From assembly GCA_001949185.1 (NCBI GenBank), contig BDGG01000012.1, forward strand, positions 368,765-432,764: a stretch of 64,000 bases of DNA. Direction: 5' to 3'. Below are positions 1 to 16,800 of this stretch, piece by piece. The stretch comes from Ramazzottius varieornatus (taxonomy: Eukaryota; Tardigrada; Eutardigrada; Parachela; Ramazzottiidae). The translations under genes and the position numbers were made by a program. The notes beneath the pieces are model-generated. The model had not been told where the DNA came from. It worked only from the letters and a program-made list of their open reading frames with translations, and made no database searches. How positions within the stretch are numbered: position 1 is the stretch's first letter; each line of letters opens with the position of its first letter.

Positions 1-57
1 AGGTTTTCCACCGAGGAAAATAGACTGCACTGTCTGTAATACTTGCTCGCTGAAAAT

Positions 58-131
58 GGGAGGTCGGCAAATGAAAAGTACAAGATCGTTTTCCCAAGTG
101 GTGCATTCACGCTACTGGCCAAGAACGGATC
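58..131. repeat. Truncated copy of palindromic MITE family 1
   Basis: The left arm of the dispersed palindrome is readable (GGGAG.TCGGCAAA, then a GATCGTTTTCCCAAGTGG core), but the matching right arm is missing. This looks like a half element. See the copy at 9193-9314 for the complete structure. Confidence 0.6.
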
Positions 132-250
132 GTTGACGTTGAACCTTCCGCAGTTGAACAGTAACCAGACCAACGTGTGTAATATAGAGCGTCTCGGCTC
201 AGTGCTTGCATTTAACGTAAAGAACCTGCTCCCCGGAATGATTCCTCACA

Positions 251-506
251 GATGTCGCTCCCAGTGCCCGTCCTAGCTCCTGCCAGCACTTCGCGTTCCA
301 ACGTGACCGTCAACGATATCCTCCGAATACCTACGCCTGGTGACCACGCCGAACAGGAACGCAAAGCCACGGAAGAACGCATCGGGGTTGAAGACCTTCA
401 AGACCAGTCCGACGTCGGCACCGGCGGACAAAGTAAAGGACCCGGGAACGACAAAGGTGAACCTAGCAGTATCAAAGTCCCCTGCGAAGTGTTGTACACG
501 AAATAA
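251..506 (+). CDS. Possible 3'-terminal exon of an unrecognised gene
   Basis: An open frame ending at 506 follows an acceptor-like TTCCTCACAG at 241-250. The peptide is hydrophilic and rich in Pro, Ser, Glu and Gly, with no domain I recognise. The window starts too close upstream to test for earlier exons. It could be the disordered tail of a gene that begins outside the window, or a chance open frame. Confidence 0.25.
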
Positions 507-694
507 CCTTCGTTTCTAGTGTTATTTACTGTTTCCCGTTCAGTGTGTTCTCACTTCACAGCAGGAGAGTCTCTCACAGATGCTTTTAGAAAGTTTCAGT
601 TGTCGCTTACAGGAAAGGCTGAAGAACTGTCAGCAGTACAATATGTATACGTCCATTCCAAATTTTAGCAATATGGTCTCCGATATCATGTTTC

Positions 695-818
695 GGTTGA
701 CGTTTTGGTCAAATGTTTTAGACTAATGGCCAAAATGTGTCAGTATATTTTGACCAATGGTCAAATTAACATGGGAGAATTTGACCATTGGTAAAAAATA
801 TTGACCAAAACGTCAACC
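695..818. repeat. Fold-back element with 18-bp terminal inverted repeats
   Basis: GGTTGACGTTTTGGTCAA at 695-712 is the exact reverse complement of 801-818. A second, nested inverted repeat (TTGACCAATGGTCAAATT facing AATTTGACCATTGGT) sits inside it, so nearly the whole 124 bp can fold into one hairpin. There is no coding capacity. It looks like a miniature DNA transposon different from the other families in this window. Confidence 0.7.
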
Positions 819-1399
819 AAAAATTTGCCAATCGGTCCGACCAAAGCTTGGTCAAATCCACTCTACTTCAGAGTTACTCATCGAGATCTTCTAAGCGAGA
901 AGATTTTGTTTCAGTGTTTATCTGACTTCCGTCGTTTGTCATCGGTGAAATTTGACTGCTACATTTTTAGGGTTTATTGTCCACCGGTCCGTCGCGAATA
1001 CCGAGGCTATACTCTGTTACGAGGTGGCTGGTGCCGGAAACAACAATCACGGAGGTGCGCTGATCCACTTTTAGCCAAAGTCAACAAAACAGGGAAGGTC
1101 TGATAAGGAGGAACAGCGGCTTATAGAGAACTCACCATACGTTACTATCGGCTCAAACAATACCTTTGAAGTTTATAATCGAAGGTTGCAGTTATATCAC
1201 TCAGAAATTGTTTGCTGTAGAGGGCTTATCAGCTTAATGATTCAGCTCATTGTTGTCTGATCGTTAACGCTAAACTTGTGCAATGCAGACTAAACTCACC
1301 AGTGGATGTTTCTGTTTTCAAGTCTATGCTTTACAGGAGAAGATTCCCACCAGCACACGTGGACCTTCCATCTGCCAACCAGGAAACAGTGGACCGGAA

Positions 1400-2495
1400 A
1401 TGAAGGGGAGAATTGGAGGCCATCCTGTGACGGGACGTCTGATCATCATCGGCGTCCTTGACATCCTGATTGCTGTTATCGCCATTATCCTCCAGTCTGC
1501 AAGTAAGCTTACAACAAGGATTAGGACATTGTAATCGGTTGTCCAGGTTAATCTTCGCTTGTTACAGTCACGGTCTTATCGGACGACTTTCTTCCACTTC
1601 CGATCGGGTTCCCACTGCGATTCGTCAACAATGACATGATCCGTTTGGGTCTTGCTTCTCCGGGCATATGGACTGGAATATTCCTTTTGATCACTGGAAT
1701 AGTCGGGATTGTGGGTGCTGTCCGACGCCGACAAATTCCGGCTGGGTCTTCCACTGTTCGCTCCCGCTATACTGGCGTCCTTCGTGCCTTTCTGTGTCTG
1801 ACTATCCTATCGGTTATCCTGTCCATCGTTCTCATTTGCATAGCTGGTGTTCTGAGCGGCTATTGGCTGGATTACCTTCTGAACGTAAGATTGACATTCG
1901 AGAACTTTGGATGATCGTTATTTCACGTGGCGCCGTATCCCTTGTTATTGGCTGGAAACGTGCGCCACCTGAAAATTGATAACGATGAACGCGAGATTTT
2001 TTGCCGGCCGCCAATATCTCCTAACCATTTCGTGGATTGTAGCCTCCAGTTCTTCATCCCGATGTGAAGGGCAAAGCCGTGGCTGTTGCCAGTCTGAACC
2101 TTGCGCTGATTCTCTTTGGTCTCATAGCGCTAGTAATCAACTGTTTTGGCTGTTCCTTCGCCTGGAAAGCCATAAAGGAATCGAAGTTCACCGGGGCCAT
2201 TTCGTATCGCAGTGAACCGCTAAACGGAACGTCAAATCCTGGCTTCGGCACAAGCCGCACGTACAAAACTGTCGAAGTGGTCACTCGGCCAGCGAGCCAA
2301 GTGGCCAACGCGACGACTACCGTCCACGATACCGGAAGTCAGCTCTCCACACCCTCGTTGCCTCACATCGTATCCAGAAACCCGTCATTCAACAACGCGA
2401 TACAGCATAAAACCTTGTCGCGAAACCATTCATTCAATAGCGCGGTGCTCAGGTCCCCGGACCAATCATCTGTTGGCTGGTCCTACGATTTCTGA
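1400..2495 (+). CDS. Four-pass membrane protein (MS4A/CD20-like topology)
   Basis: Exons are 1400-1502, 1568-1884 and 2043-2495; phases close exactly and give 290 residues. Four hydrophobic segments are visible: near residues 12-32 (LIIIGVLDILIAVIAIILQS), about 65-85 (IWTGIFLLITGIVGIVGAV), about 103-128 (AFLCLTILSVILSIVLIC) and about 150-175 (LNLALILFGLIALVINCFGC). A cytosolic tail of about 110 residues, rich in Ser, Thr and Asn, follows and contains two similar NxSFNxA segments. The topology resembles MS4A/CD20-like or MARVEL-like proteins, but no diagnostic motif lets me name the family. The start at 1400 is the first Met of the exon preceding TM1; an in-frame Met at 1283 exists, but a TTTACAG acceptor at about 1336 suggests that part is intron. 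A MITE copy lies in intron 2. Confidence 0.75.
1905..2030. repeat. MITE family 1 copy in intron 2 of the four-pass protein gene
   Basis: The palindromic cores (GATCGTTATTTCACGTGGCGC and GTGCGCCACCTGAAAATTGATAACGAT) face each other around a short loop containing TTATTGGCTGGAA. The outer arms are diverged. Confidence 0.7.
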
Positions 2496-2725
2496 AGTTG
2501 ATATCTGTCTTTTTGTTTTGAGTTGTTGATTGTGAGATAAATTTGCATCCGACAACATGTACAGCGTGAAGTCGATCCAGTCGTTTGCTCTCAAGCTTAA
2601 ACGCGGCTGACAGTCGGAAACTTTTACTGTATATCCTTGATGTTATTTTTACAAGAATTTAGCAAACGTTCTGAGAAGTAAACGCCCACAATACCACGCA
2701 TACAATGTGAAGTTCATAAACATAT

Positions 2726-4564
2726 TTATCTTGAGTTCGAAGCCGGACACGAAATCTTTGCCGTAGAGGTCGCCGTCTTTCCGGACGCGTCGGTAGCCAT
2801 GATAATCACGCTGGTGTTTCCTTCCCCTATCGTGACGAAAGGTGTGAGGTTGGCTCCGGTTGTCGTACTCGTGACCTGCACAGCCTGGTTACCGCTCGAG
2901 ATGGAATAGATAATGGGGGACCCGGAAGTGCTTGTGGCCGTAACTGCAAGGAATTATACTATGCAAGATCAACTTCCATCTCGTGAAGGTTTAACTTTCT
3001 GCTTACCTGTTCCAAGAATGTCTCCAGCGGCACAGGAAGTCGGTGTGAACATGTATATGGTTTTGTTAAACGACAAGGTTTCCGAAGAGCTACTGGAAGC
3101 CGGACAGGAAGACGTGGAAATGGTGACCGGAACAGTGGCAGATCGACTGCCTCGCGAAGCTCGGATCGTTAACGTACCAACAACCGGAACACCCACCGCA
3201 GTCAGGGTTCCCGTAGTGCCATTTACATTGTATACTCCGGTTGGATTGTCGATGGAATAAGTTACCCCTGGTGGGTTACCCACCAACGCAACTTGTCCGA
3301 CATTCGCATCGCTGTTGCAGTTCGTCGGTGAGAAGGTATACTGCGGCTTGGTGAACTCCAGTGCCGTGTTGCATTTTGGGCTGCTGACAACAATAGTGGC
3401 GGTCGTTGAATTACCCGAAGCTCCATAAGCTTGTGCCGTGAGCGTGTAACTCTTCTCGGTCAACGTGCTGGTGGATGTTATGAGACCGCTGGTTTGCTGA
3501 ATGGCAAAGTCCGCACTGGTTGGAGAAAGGACATAGGCTACGGCGTTGGTCGCAGCGGCCATTCCCACTGTTATTCCAGGCGAACAACTACTTGTCGAGA
3601 AGTTGAAGACATTTTGGGTAAACTTCAGCGCAGACGAAGGGGTGGTTGTTGTTGTAAGAGAGGATCTGCAGTGGGTGGAGATGATGACTCGAGCTGTGGC
3701 GGAAGCGGCCCCGCATCTGGCTGTGGCGACCCCGGTGTAGGTCTCTGTTCCTGACAGTTGGCCGGAGACCATCACTACGCCTGTCGAGGGAACGACGAAG
3801 AACGGACCGGAAGAGATCAAGGAATAACTGCATCCAGTTACTTCTTGCACTGAAGTTCTTCCTAGGGGTTCTCCGGGTGCGCATGTTGATGTGGCAAAGG
3901 TGTACAAAGTTTCGGTAAAAGACACCGACGATGAAGAGGTTGATCCGAAACTGGAAGGAAAGCCGGAAGATGGAAAAGCAGGACCGGTGCCTGAGCCGAC
4001 GCAGCTGTACGTTACATTCGCTGTCACAGTTCCTGTAAATTTCTCTAGTGAAAAATAAACTGGAAATGAGCGCTCGGCAAACGAAACATGCAATACAGTA
4101 CAAGATCGTTGCTTCAAGTGGCGCGCGTGTGCGTTGTGCGGCCCGAAGCGTGCGCCATTTCCGATAACAATCTTTTGCGCTTCATCTGCCGGCCTCTCAA
4201 ATGAGAAATCCACATTGAAACACCAAGCGGCATCGCACTCACCTGAGGAGCTCAAAGCTTTTATCTGGATCGAGTAAGGCGTGTTCGGTCGAATGTAGTT
4301 GATCAGGATGAGTGCGCCCGTACGAACGTTTACGGCCACGTTGTTGTTCGGGGATGGGATGAAATAGTACACGGGATGGTTCGACGAGTCCGTAGCGCTG
4401 ATGGATCCCACGACGGTTCCCGGATTGCAGTTCGGAGCTGTCAGCGTGTATAAGGGTTGGCTGACCGATATGGTCTGACCATTCGTCTCCAGCAACACAG
4501 AGCTCAAACAGAGCAGCCCGACTATTATTTCGACATGTCTGTTCGAAGTGGAGATCTTCGCCAT
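2726..4564 (-). CDS. Secreted protein with five Cys-bracketed cadherin-like repeats
   Basis: Exons from high to low are 4564-4243, 4032-3007 and 2943-2726; phases close and give 521 residues. A signal peptide is evident (IIVGLLCLSSVLL near residues 13-25, cleavage near the following NGQ). The mature chain holds five tandem units of about 85-110 residues. Each opens with a pattern like hxFxxxxYxFxxxxCxxG..hG, continues through a cadherin-like stretch (a central Y/F, then xxxGxI/VxV) and closes with a Cys near its end (for example VVSSPKC, ISTSSC, ISCPAS). The conserved Cys pair suggests one disulfide per module. Cadherin-type DxNDN calcium motifs are not evident, so I infer a cadherin/Ig-like fold without calcium bridging. 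Function is unknown; an extracellular adhesive or matrix role is inference. Intron 1 carries a MITE and stays open in frame, so a naive gene call would run straight through it. Confidence 0.8.
4067..4200. repeat. MITE family 1 copy in intron 1 of the cadherin-like gene
   Basis: The element starts GAGCGCTCGGCAAACG and ends in CTGCCGGCCTCTC, with the GATCGTT..CAAGTGGCGC and GCGCCATTT..AACAATC cores between. It lies inside the intron bounded by the minus-strand donor at 4242 and acceptor at 4033. Confidence 0.75.
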
Positions 4565-4845
4565 TGTGAATTATGTTGAAGCGGACGAGGAGTTTGAGAG
4601 TTGTCAGCGAGTTGCGGTGAATTTCGGCGTTTTATACCATATTTACATGGTCAGACGCGATCATGAGAGGAAATATTGTTCTGACCGGTAAAGAAAATAG
4701 GCACTGAACTCCACAGCTCGAAAATCAGCTCAGAAGGGTATCCCACTGGTTTGGTGTATGGGGAAGAATATTTAGTTCACTTAGCTGTGGAGAACAATAC
4801 TCAAGCATAATACAAAACCGGAAAAATGAATTTCTTCCGAAAACT

Positions 4846-8892
<4,047 letters not shown>

Positions 8893-9192
8893 GATGACTT
8901 TAGTCGAGACTTTCGACGAAAAGCCAAAGTCACCAGCTAACTAGGTACACTAGTGCGAGAAGCTGCTTACAGCACATTTATATACAGTTAGATAACCTGC
9001 AGAATGCTCGGGAAACCATCATGACCTTCGTCATATCTCCACTTGAGCCAGTCGGATATCTGCCGACGAAAGACGCGCGATATCCACGTCATCACGCTGC
9101 AAGGTGGACCTTGCGTCCCAAGAAGAAAACAGCAACAAACGCAATCGTCTATTTCGATGATATTCTCCATATGGATTTGCTGTGAGAGATAT

Positions 9193-9314
9193 GGGAGCTC
9201 GGCATGCAACTCAACAAAAGTTATCTTTCAAGTGGCGCACGCTTCTACCCAATCACATGAAGAACGTCCGCCACTTGAGAGAACAACGTTGACTCGTTTG
9301 TTTGTCGAGCTCCC
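9193..9314. repeat. MITE family 1, best single full-length copy
   Basis: This 122-bp element lies in the spacer between the two amylases. GGGAGCTCGGCA at the left end is mirrored by TGTCGAGCTCCC at the right. Arms of about 48 bp are near-perfect inverted repeats ending in CAAGTGGCGCACG and CGTCCGCCACTTG, with a loop of roughly 25 bp. It has no ORF. An AT lies on each side, which may be the target duplication. Confidence 0.8.
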
Positions 9315-9430
9315 ATAAGATTATGATTTTATTCCGCCATAAAAATATAAAGACAGGGTTATGAGTCGAAAACGAAAATAAAATCCTCGAGAGTAGCTAT
9401 GAACTGAATATTCTTTGCAGTAAAACTTTT

Positions 9431-11995
<2,565 letters not shown>

Positions 11996-13380
11996 TCTTG
12001 ATCTCAGCGGCGCTCTATGCTTTCAGAGTGTAGACTGTAGAGTCCCGATTCGGGACTCCCGAAGCAACCCTTCGAGGACGGAGGAAAGACAAAAGCCGGC
12101 AGATTGGTAGCCCTCCGGATGATTCGCATCCAGGTAATGGAAGGCTTGTTTCAGATCTACCTCTCACATCAAATCTTCCGAGCACTTTGGGAACGATGAG
12201 GTCCAGAGATCGAGAGATGTCGGGAGCAACAGGTCCAGGTTCCGGAGAGTGTGATGAATATCACGTGTAATGTCATACCGTCATACTGTCTTTTCTTATG
12301 TGCCGGCAGGCTGGCATGGATGTACCGGGACAATAATTTGCATCGGCCTGCCAAACTTTTCCTGCCGCAGTGCAGTTTGTCAAGCCATTTTATGTTCCTC
12401 CCGGTACATCCATGCCGATATGTGTCCGGTAACCGGCTTGCATAACATGTTGTGTGTGATGTAGTACCATTTCCGGTCTGTGTTGTTCAAAAATCAAAAC
12501 TTCAAAGTTCAAATGGAGTTTGGGCATACGTGAGCTGCTAAAGGGGGCCTTGCCGGAACGTCAAACACACTGATTGAGCGACTACGTTCCGCTAATAAAT
12601 AGGTAGTACCAATATTGTGTACGTCGATTATATACCGTACGTAATGTGATGTAATCCACTAACAAAACTCAAAATCAGCTCTTCATTCAATCAAGGAATC
12701 CGAGCAACAAAAGAAAACCGTCTCACCAAACACAAGTAACCATTTGGGTCGCAAAAACCGCGAGCGAGATAGTTTGAACCGGGTGTCTCCGTGTGGAAGT
12801 CTGCACCACGTACACGATACCAGCTGTTTGATAATGATAAATCAAACGCCATTTCTGACGGCTTGCGGTTTTGGCAGGCCACGTGCAAGTGCAGGCCCCT
12901 TTTAGCAGCTCATCACTGCTTGCTAGCGTTGCCGCCTCGAGTCAGCTCGACCATCATGATCTCTGCGCCGCGCGTGCAGTGCCAATTAGAACCTTCAGGT
13001 CTTTACTGAGCTTCAAATTTCGTTCATCAAAGAAGGTACTGTAATAGTAATCACATTAATGCTTATTCTGCTCTTTGTTATCGAACGAGTAAATCAGACC
13101 GCGGAACTTTCGGATCTTTCATTTGCAGACATGCTTTGCGGATAAGTACCCCAGTTGCACAACTTGATGACGCTGCTGTACGACCAGTCTGGCTGGATGT
13201 TTCGGCAGCGTTTGCGAGGCAAGCCAAGTGAGTGCGACGGGTTGCTGTAAAACCGGTTTGTGGCTGCGCAATATCGATTGGAAAATTTGTACAGCTGGCG
13301 CTCGACTTTGGTTCCATCTCGCTTCCTCCCTTTGTAGGCACATAAACTAGCCGAGGCAGGCGTTCCTGGATTCTAGCCAT
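11996..13380. other. Spacer between amylase 2 and the spectrin 5' region
   Basis: I see no convincing gene here. It holds a family 2 MITE at 12307-12428. The open frames in the region lack a recognisable domain and are not supported by splice context. Promoters of amylase 2 (leftward) and beta-spectrin (rightward) presumably lie here, but I cannot mark specific sites. Confidence 0.5.
12307..12428 (-). repeat. MITE family 2 copy
   Basis: The left end CAGGCTGGCATGGATGTACC is mirrored by GGTACATCCATGCC at the right end. The interior, read in reverse, matches the second copy at 38692-38816 (shared AATGGCTTGACAAAC and TTTGGCAGGCCGA), so the two copies are in opposite orientation. Confidence 0.8.
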
Positions 13381-13399
13381 TGGTTGGCAGCAGCACCGC

Positions 13400-13818
13400 G
13401 CAGCAACGTGGACGCGGAATATCGTTGGGTAAAGAGGCAGAAAGGGCGAGAGCGAGCGAGCACACAGTTACCAAAACAAGACTACGCGTAAGCTAGAGAA
13501 AATGTCTCTCGTGTATGAATAGTCTGTCTAGCAGCGACGGAACCAGTTTTCATCATAACACCCGACCCCAGCAGCAGCCAGCTACTGCTTTCGAGACGAC
13601 GATCGGTACAGTGTACAACAGTTTATTCCATAATGACCGATATTATTGCAGCAGAACGGAGAATCGGGGAGCTCTGAATAAGCCTTTGCCTTCCACCGCA
13701 AGTCATTGCTCTTTGGAGTACTCTTCTCCTGCGACAAAGATGGACCGTAATTTCTGACATTGTCACCTTTCTGGACGACAACGTTTGTCTGGATTACACG
13801 TACAACAAAGTTTGTCTG
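13400..13818 (+). other. Probable non-coding first exon of beta-spectrin
   Basis: A strong donor (GTCTG|GTAAGTTC) ends this stretch at 13818. The next plausible acceptor with continuity into the coding start is CCTTTTGCAG at 18751-18760, giving an intron of about 4.9 kb in the 5' untranslated region. The left border is a guess. Transcript data are needed to confirm it. Confidence 0.35.
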
Positions 13819-16800
13819 GTAAGTTCAACATGCATGCTTGTTCGAGATAGATAATGAGCGTATCTGTCCTTGATTGTACTTTAGTGTCTCTTTGCTTTGT
13901 GGCTTCTTATCGCCGTTCTAGGTTGGCACTTCGGTGATTTCCAGGGTTCGTTCATGGATGAGTTTAGACTTTTTTTTCCAGTGATGGAGCTAATTACTCG
14001 AAGATTCGCGACTTCATTTGGGCAGTTGGTCTAAAGTTCACCCGTCGCTTTGACGAACTCGCGCAGGGGCGCTTCTCAGCAGCTCATCTGCGCGCGTCCG
14101 TTGCACATGCTCAGATCAATAGCCGCAGACAGGGATTAGTGCGCTAGTTGACGTGGGCGGCTGTTGTATAGAGGTACCTTCTCGTGGACCTGGTAGTAAA
14201 ATGTCTGTTGTTCGGTTGCGTGCAGACATTTTACGCATTTTACTCGTGAAGGATGTCTGGCTTGCTAATTTATTACGTCCTTTTGGTGGGATGAAAGATG
14301 TAATTGTGAATGCGCTTGCTTGAGGAAAGGGAAATGAGTAATCACCCACCACATCAGCAACGATCGAGGGTTGTGAAATTCTTGTCGAGCGACACTATCT
14401 GGGCTTTTAGTAGTTTCGCTTTTAGTAGTTTGTATGGATTTCCGCTGAGGCATGGCATAGCTTCGGCTGAAGAAGGGCTTGTTGGCACGACGTGCAAATA
14501 ACCTCGTCGATATTTTATGCCGCTTTCGTAATGCTGAAGCAACCCTCGGTCTTATGTAATAACAATGTTGAATAGCGTGGGGCGCTTTTTAACTTGCGGC
14601 CATAGAATTTCGCTGCCGCCATGTGCATCGCACATGGAAGGAGGGCTGGCAAGTTGCGTGTCTTGCTAGAACTTTCGTGAAGTAACCACTGGTCAGCAAG
14701 ACAGCGCTTTCACAGACTTATTTATCGAGAGGTAGGAATGCAGAATGTACGAAGTTCGGCGATGTGAAGAGTTGATTGCTCGCCTATGACGAAATGTGCC
14801 TATTGCAAAGATTTAGTCTGGAGAACTGCTGACAGCCAACTTCACATCCAGGGTCTTCGAAAGAAATTCTCAACATTCCCGCTCCCCTCCCCATGACTTC
14901 GCGCAGTTGTAATTTGTTGGTGCGTGAAAACTCTCTTGTGAAACCTGCTGAACGGTGCGCGATCCGATCGGGGAAGTGTTACTCCGTCTGCGCGGGTTGA
15001 CTTGGGAAGTGGGTTTTGGTGGTGCGCCAGTTGAGATGGGTTATGCTCTAGTTCGTGACCGCGATAGTTTTCAAGAGTTTGTATAGTCACACACAAGAGT
15101 CTAGAACATGCCAGCTCTTGATTGATTCTGTGTGACGCAGGGATATTTTCGGAATCTTTGAGGGATCATTTAAAGCCTGCTCCAGTTGGCGACAGGGCGG
15201 ATGGAGCAAGGCAGGCAGCTGCTGTGTGAGTCTGGGATGCGAGCGTATCTCAGCGTAGGAGACACCATAGTCACACTACCAAACAGCTTGTAATGGCGGC
15301 GTTGACGTCAGCGAGCGTGTTGAACACTCCATACTCTCGGTGTAAGTGATCAGTCCTGATGGATATGGATGGAGGTCGTCGCGGAGGAAGACTCCAAGGA
15401 GACATTGTAGAAACTGTGTATTCAAGTTGGTGTTGGATAAGCCAAGTTTGTTCTGGCGATAACAACGGTGTAGCTTCACCTCTGGCATGTAGTGTACTGT
15501 CAGCAAGTTGGCTTGTTTATACATCTTCACTTCATTTAACCGGAAACTCGAGAGTGGTCTTGAGAAAAGCTAGAGGTGAATGCAGCGGTTGACTCTGTCT
15601 TTGATGCCAGGTTTGTGTCGCGTACCTTGTAAGAGAGGGTTCCTCGTTGACGATCCTCAATCAATAACGCGGTCGTGGTCGGTACTTTCAAGGCTGTTGC
15701 TGGCTTTTGCAACGAGTTGATGGAATGTCTGGGATCGCTGGTGTACGTGATTGAGGTCCCCGCGCCATCGCCATGCATGCCGACATGACATTGTATGCTG
15801 ATGCGCGAACTGAACTAGAAAGTGGGATGGTTTGCTGAGGGAACATGGGCCACAAACTGTCATTCGGATAATGGCATCATTTATATGCAGAACGCGGAGG
15901 AGGTCTTCCATTCTGACGTGCAGTTGACTGGCTTCGGAAAGTAGATGGAAAGTAGATCTGGTAGAAAGGGTCGCCAGTTATCAGAATCGTTCGAACGATA
16001 TTAATGAACGACCAGAAAGAACACAACTGTGTTGGCTTTAGTCATTGGCATGAGTCGAAGTACGAATACAAATTCCCCCTTCGAATTTGCTCAAGTGCAC
16101 CTCTTAGAGAAGAATCTTCGATCTTGACACAACGGACGTAAGGGTGTTCAAAATGGCAGAAAACAATTTGAAATGCTTTTGACCTGGATTTTTTTACCGC
16201 CGTTTATCTTCTGAAGAGGCTTTTACGTGTTACGTATGAATGGATATTCTAAGGGAAAAAATTAGGTGAAGGGTTTTTTTGAATGGAAGGATGGCGAGAG
16301 CTTTTTGTGGTCGATCGTCCACTTGAGGTGTCTGGTAGAGCAGAACTAACTGGGACCAGGGTACATTTGATAGGGGAGATGTGCGGTATGGGGATCCTCC
16401 CATGTCGTTGTGTTTTGCAAGCAGCATAAAATTATCAACTGGCCATAATCGATAGTAAATGCATATGGAAGATCCCGCAGACATATGCCCCGATGTTAGA
16501 GTAGCTGCAGCTTGTCGCCCTTGATGATACTGCCACGTCCGTTTGCTCGAAGCCAGATGGAAACTTTATGGTGACTATAGGCTTCACTTTTGCCAGTGGG
16601 TATCTATCCGTGATCCGTCCTGTCCATGAATAAGGAATGGCGGGCAATCGACCGATGCCTCATGCAGGATGTGACGGAAGGAGTCTGCTCCCCTTCGGCC
16701 CCGATTAATGAAAATATCCCTATGACGAATAGCGAATCAGCTTCGAATACTCTCACAGTAAAACTAGTCTATAAGGAGTTGAGAAGAATAATCCGACTAC

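Noticed and set aside
2913-3260. Plus-strand open frame of 115 codons
   Set aside because: Antisense shadow of the cadherin-like repeat gene.
13078-13380. Minus-strand open frame of 100 codons
   Set aside because: No domain, signal or splice partners; two minus-strand frames overlap there, which suggests chance openness.
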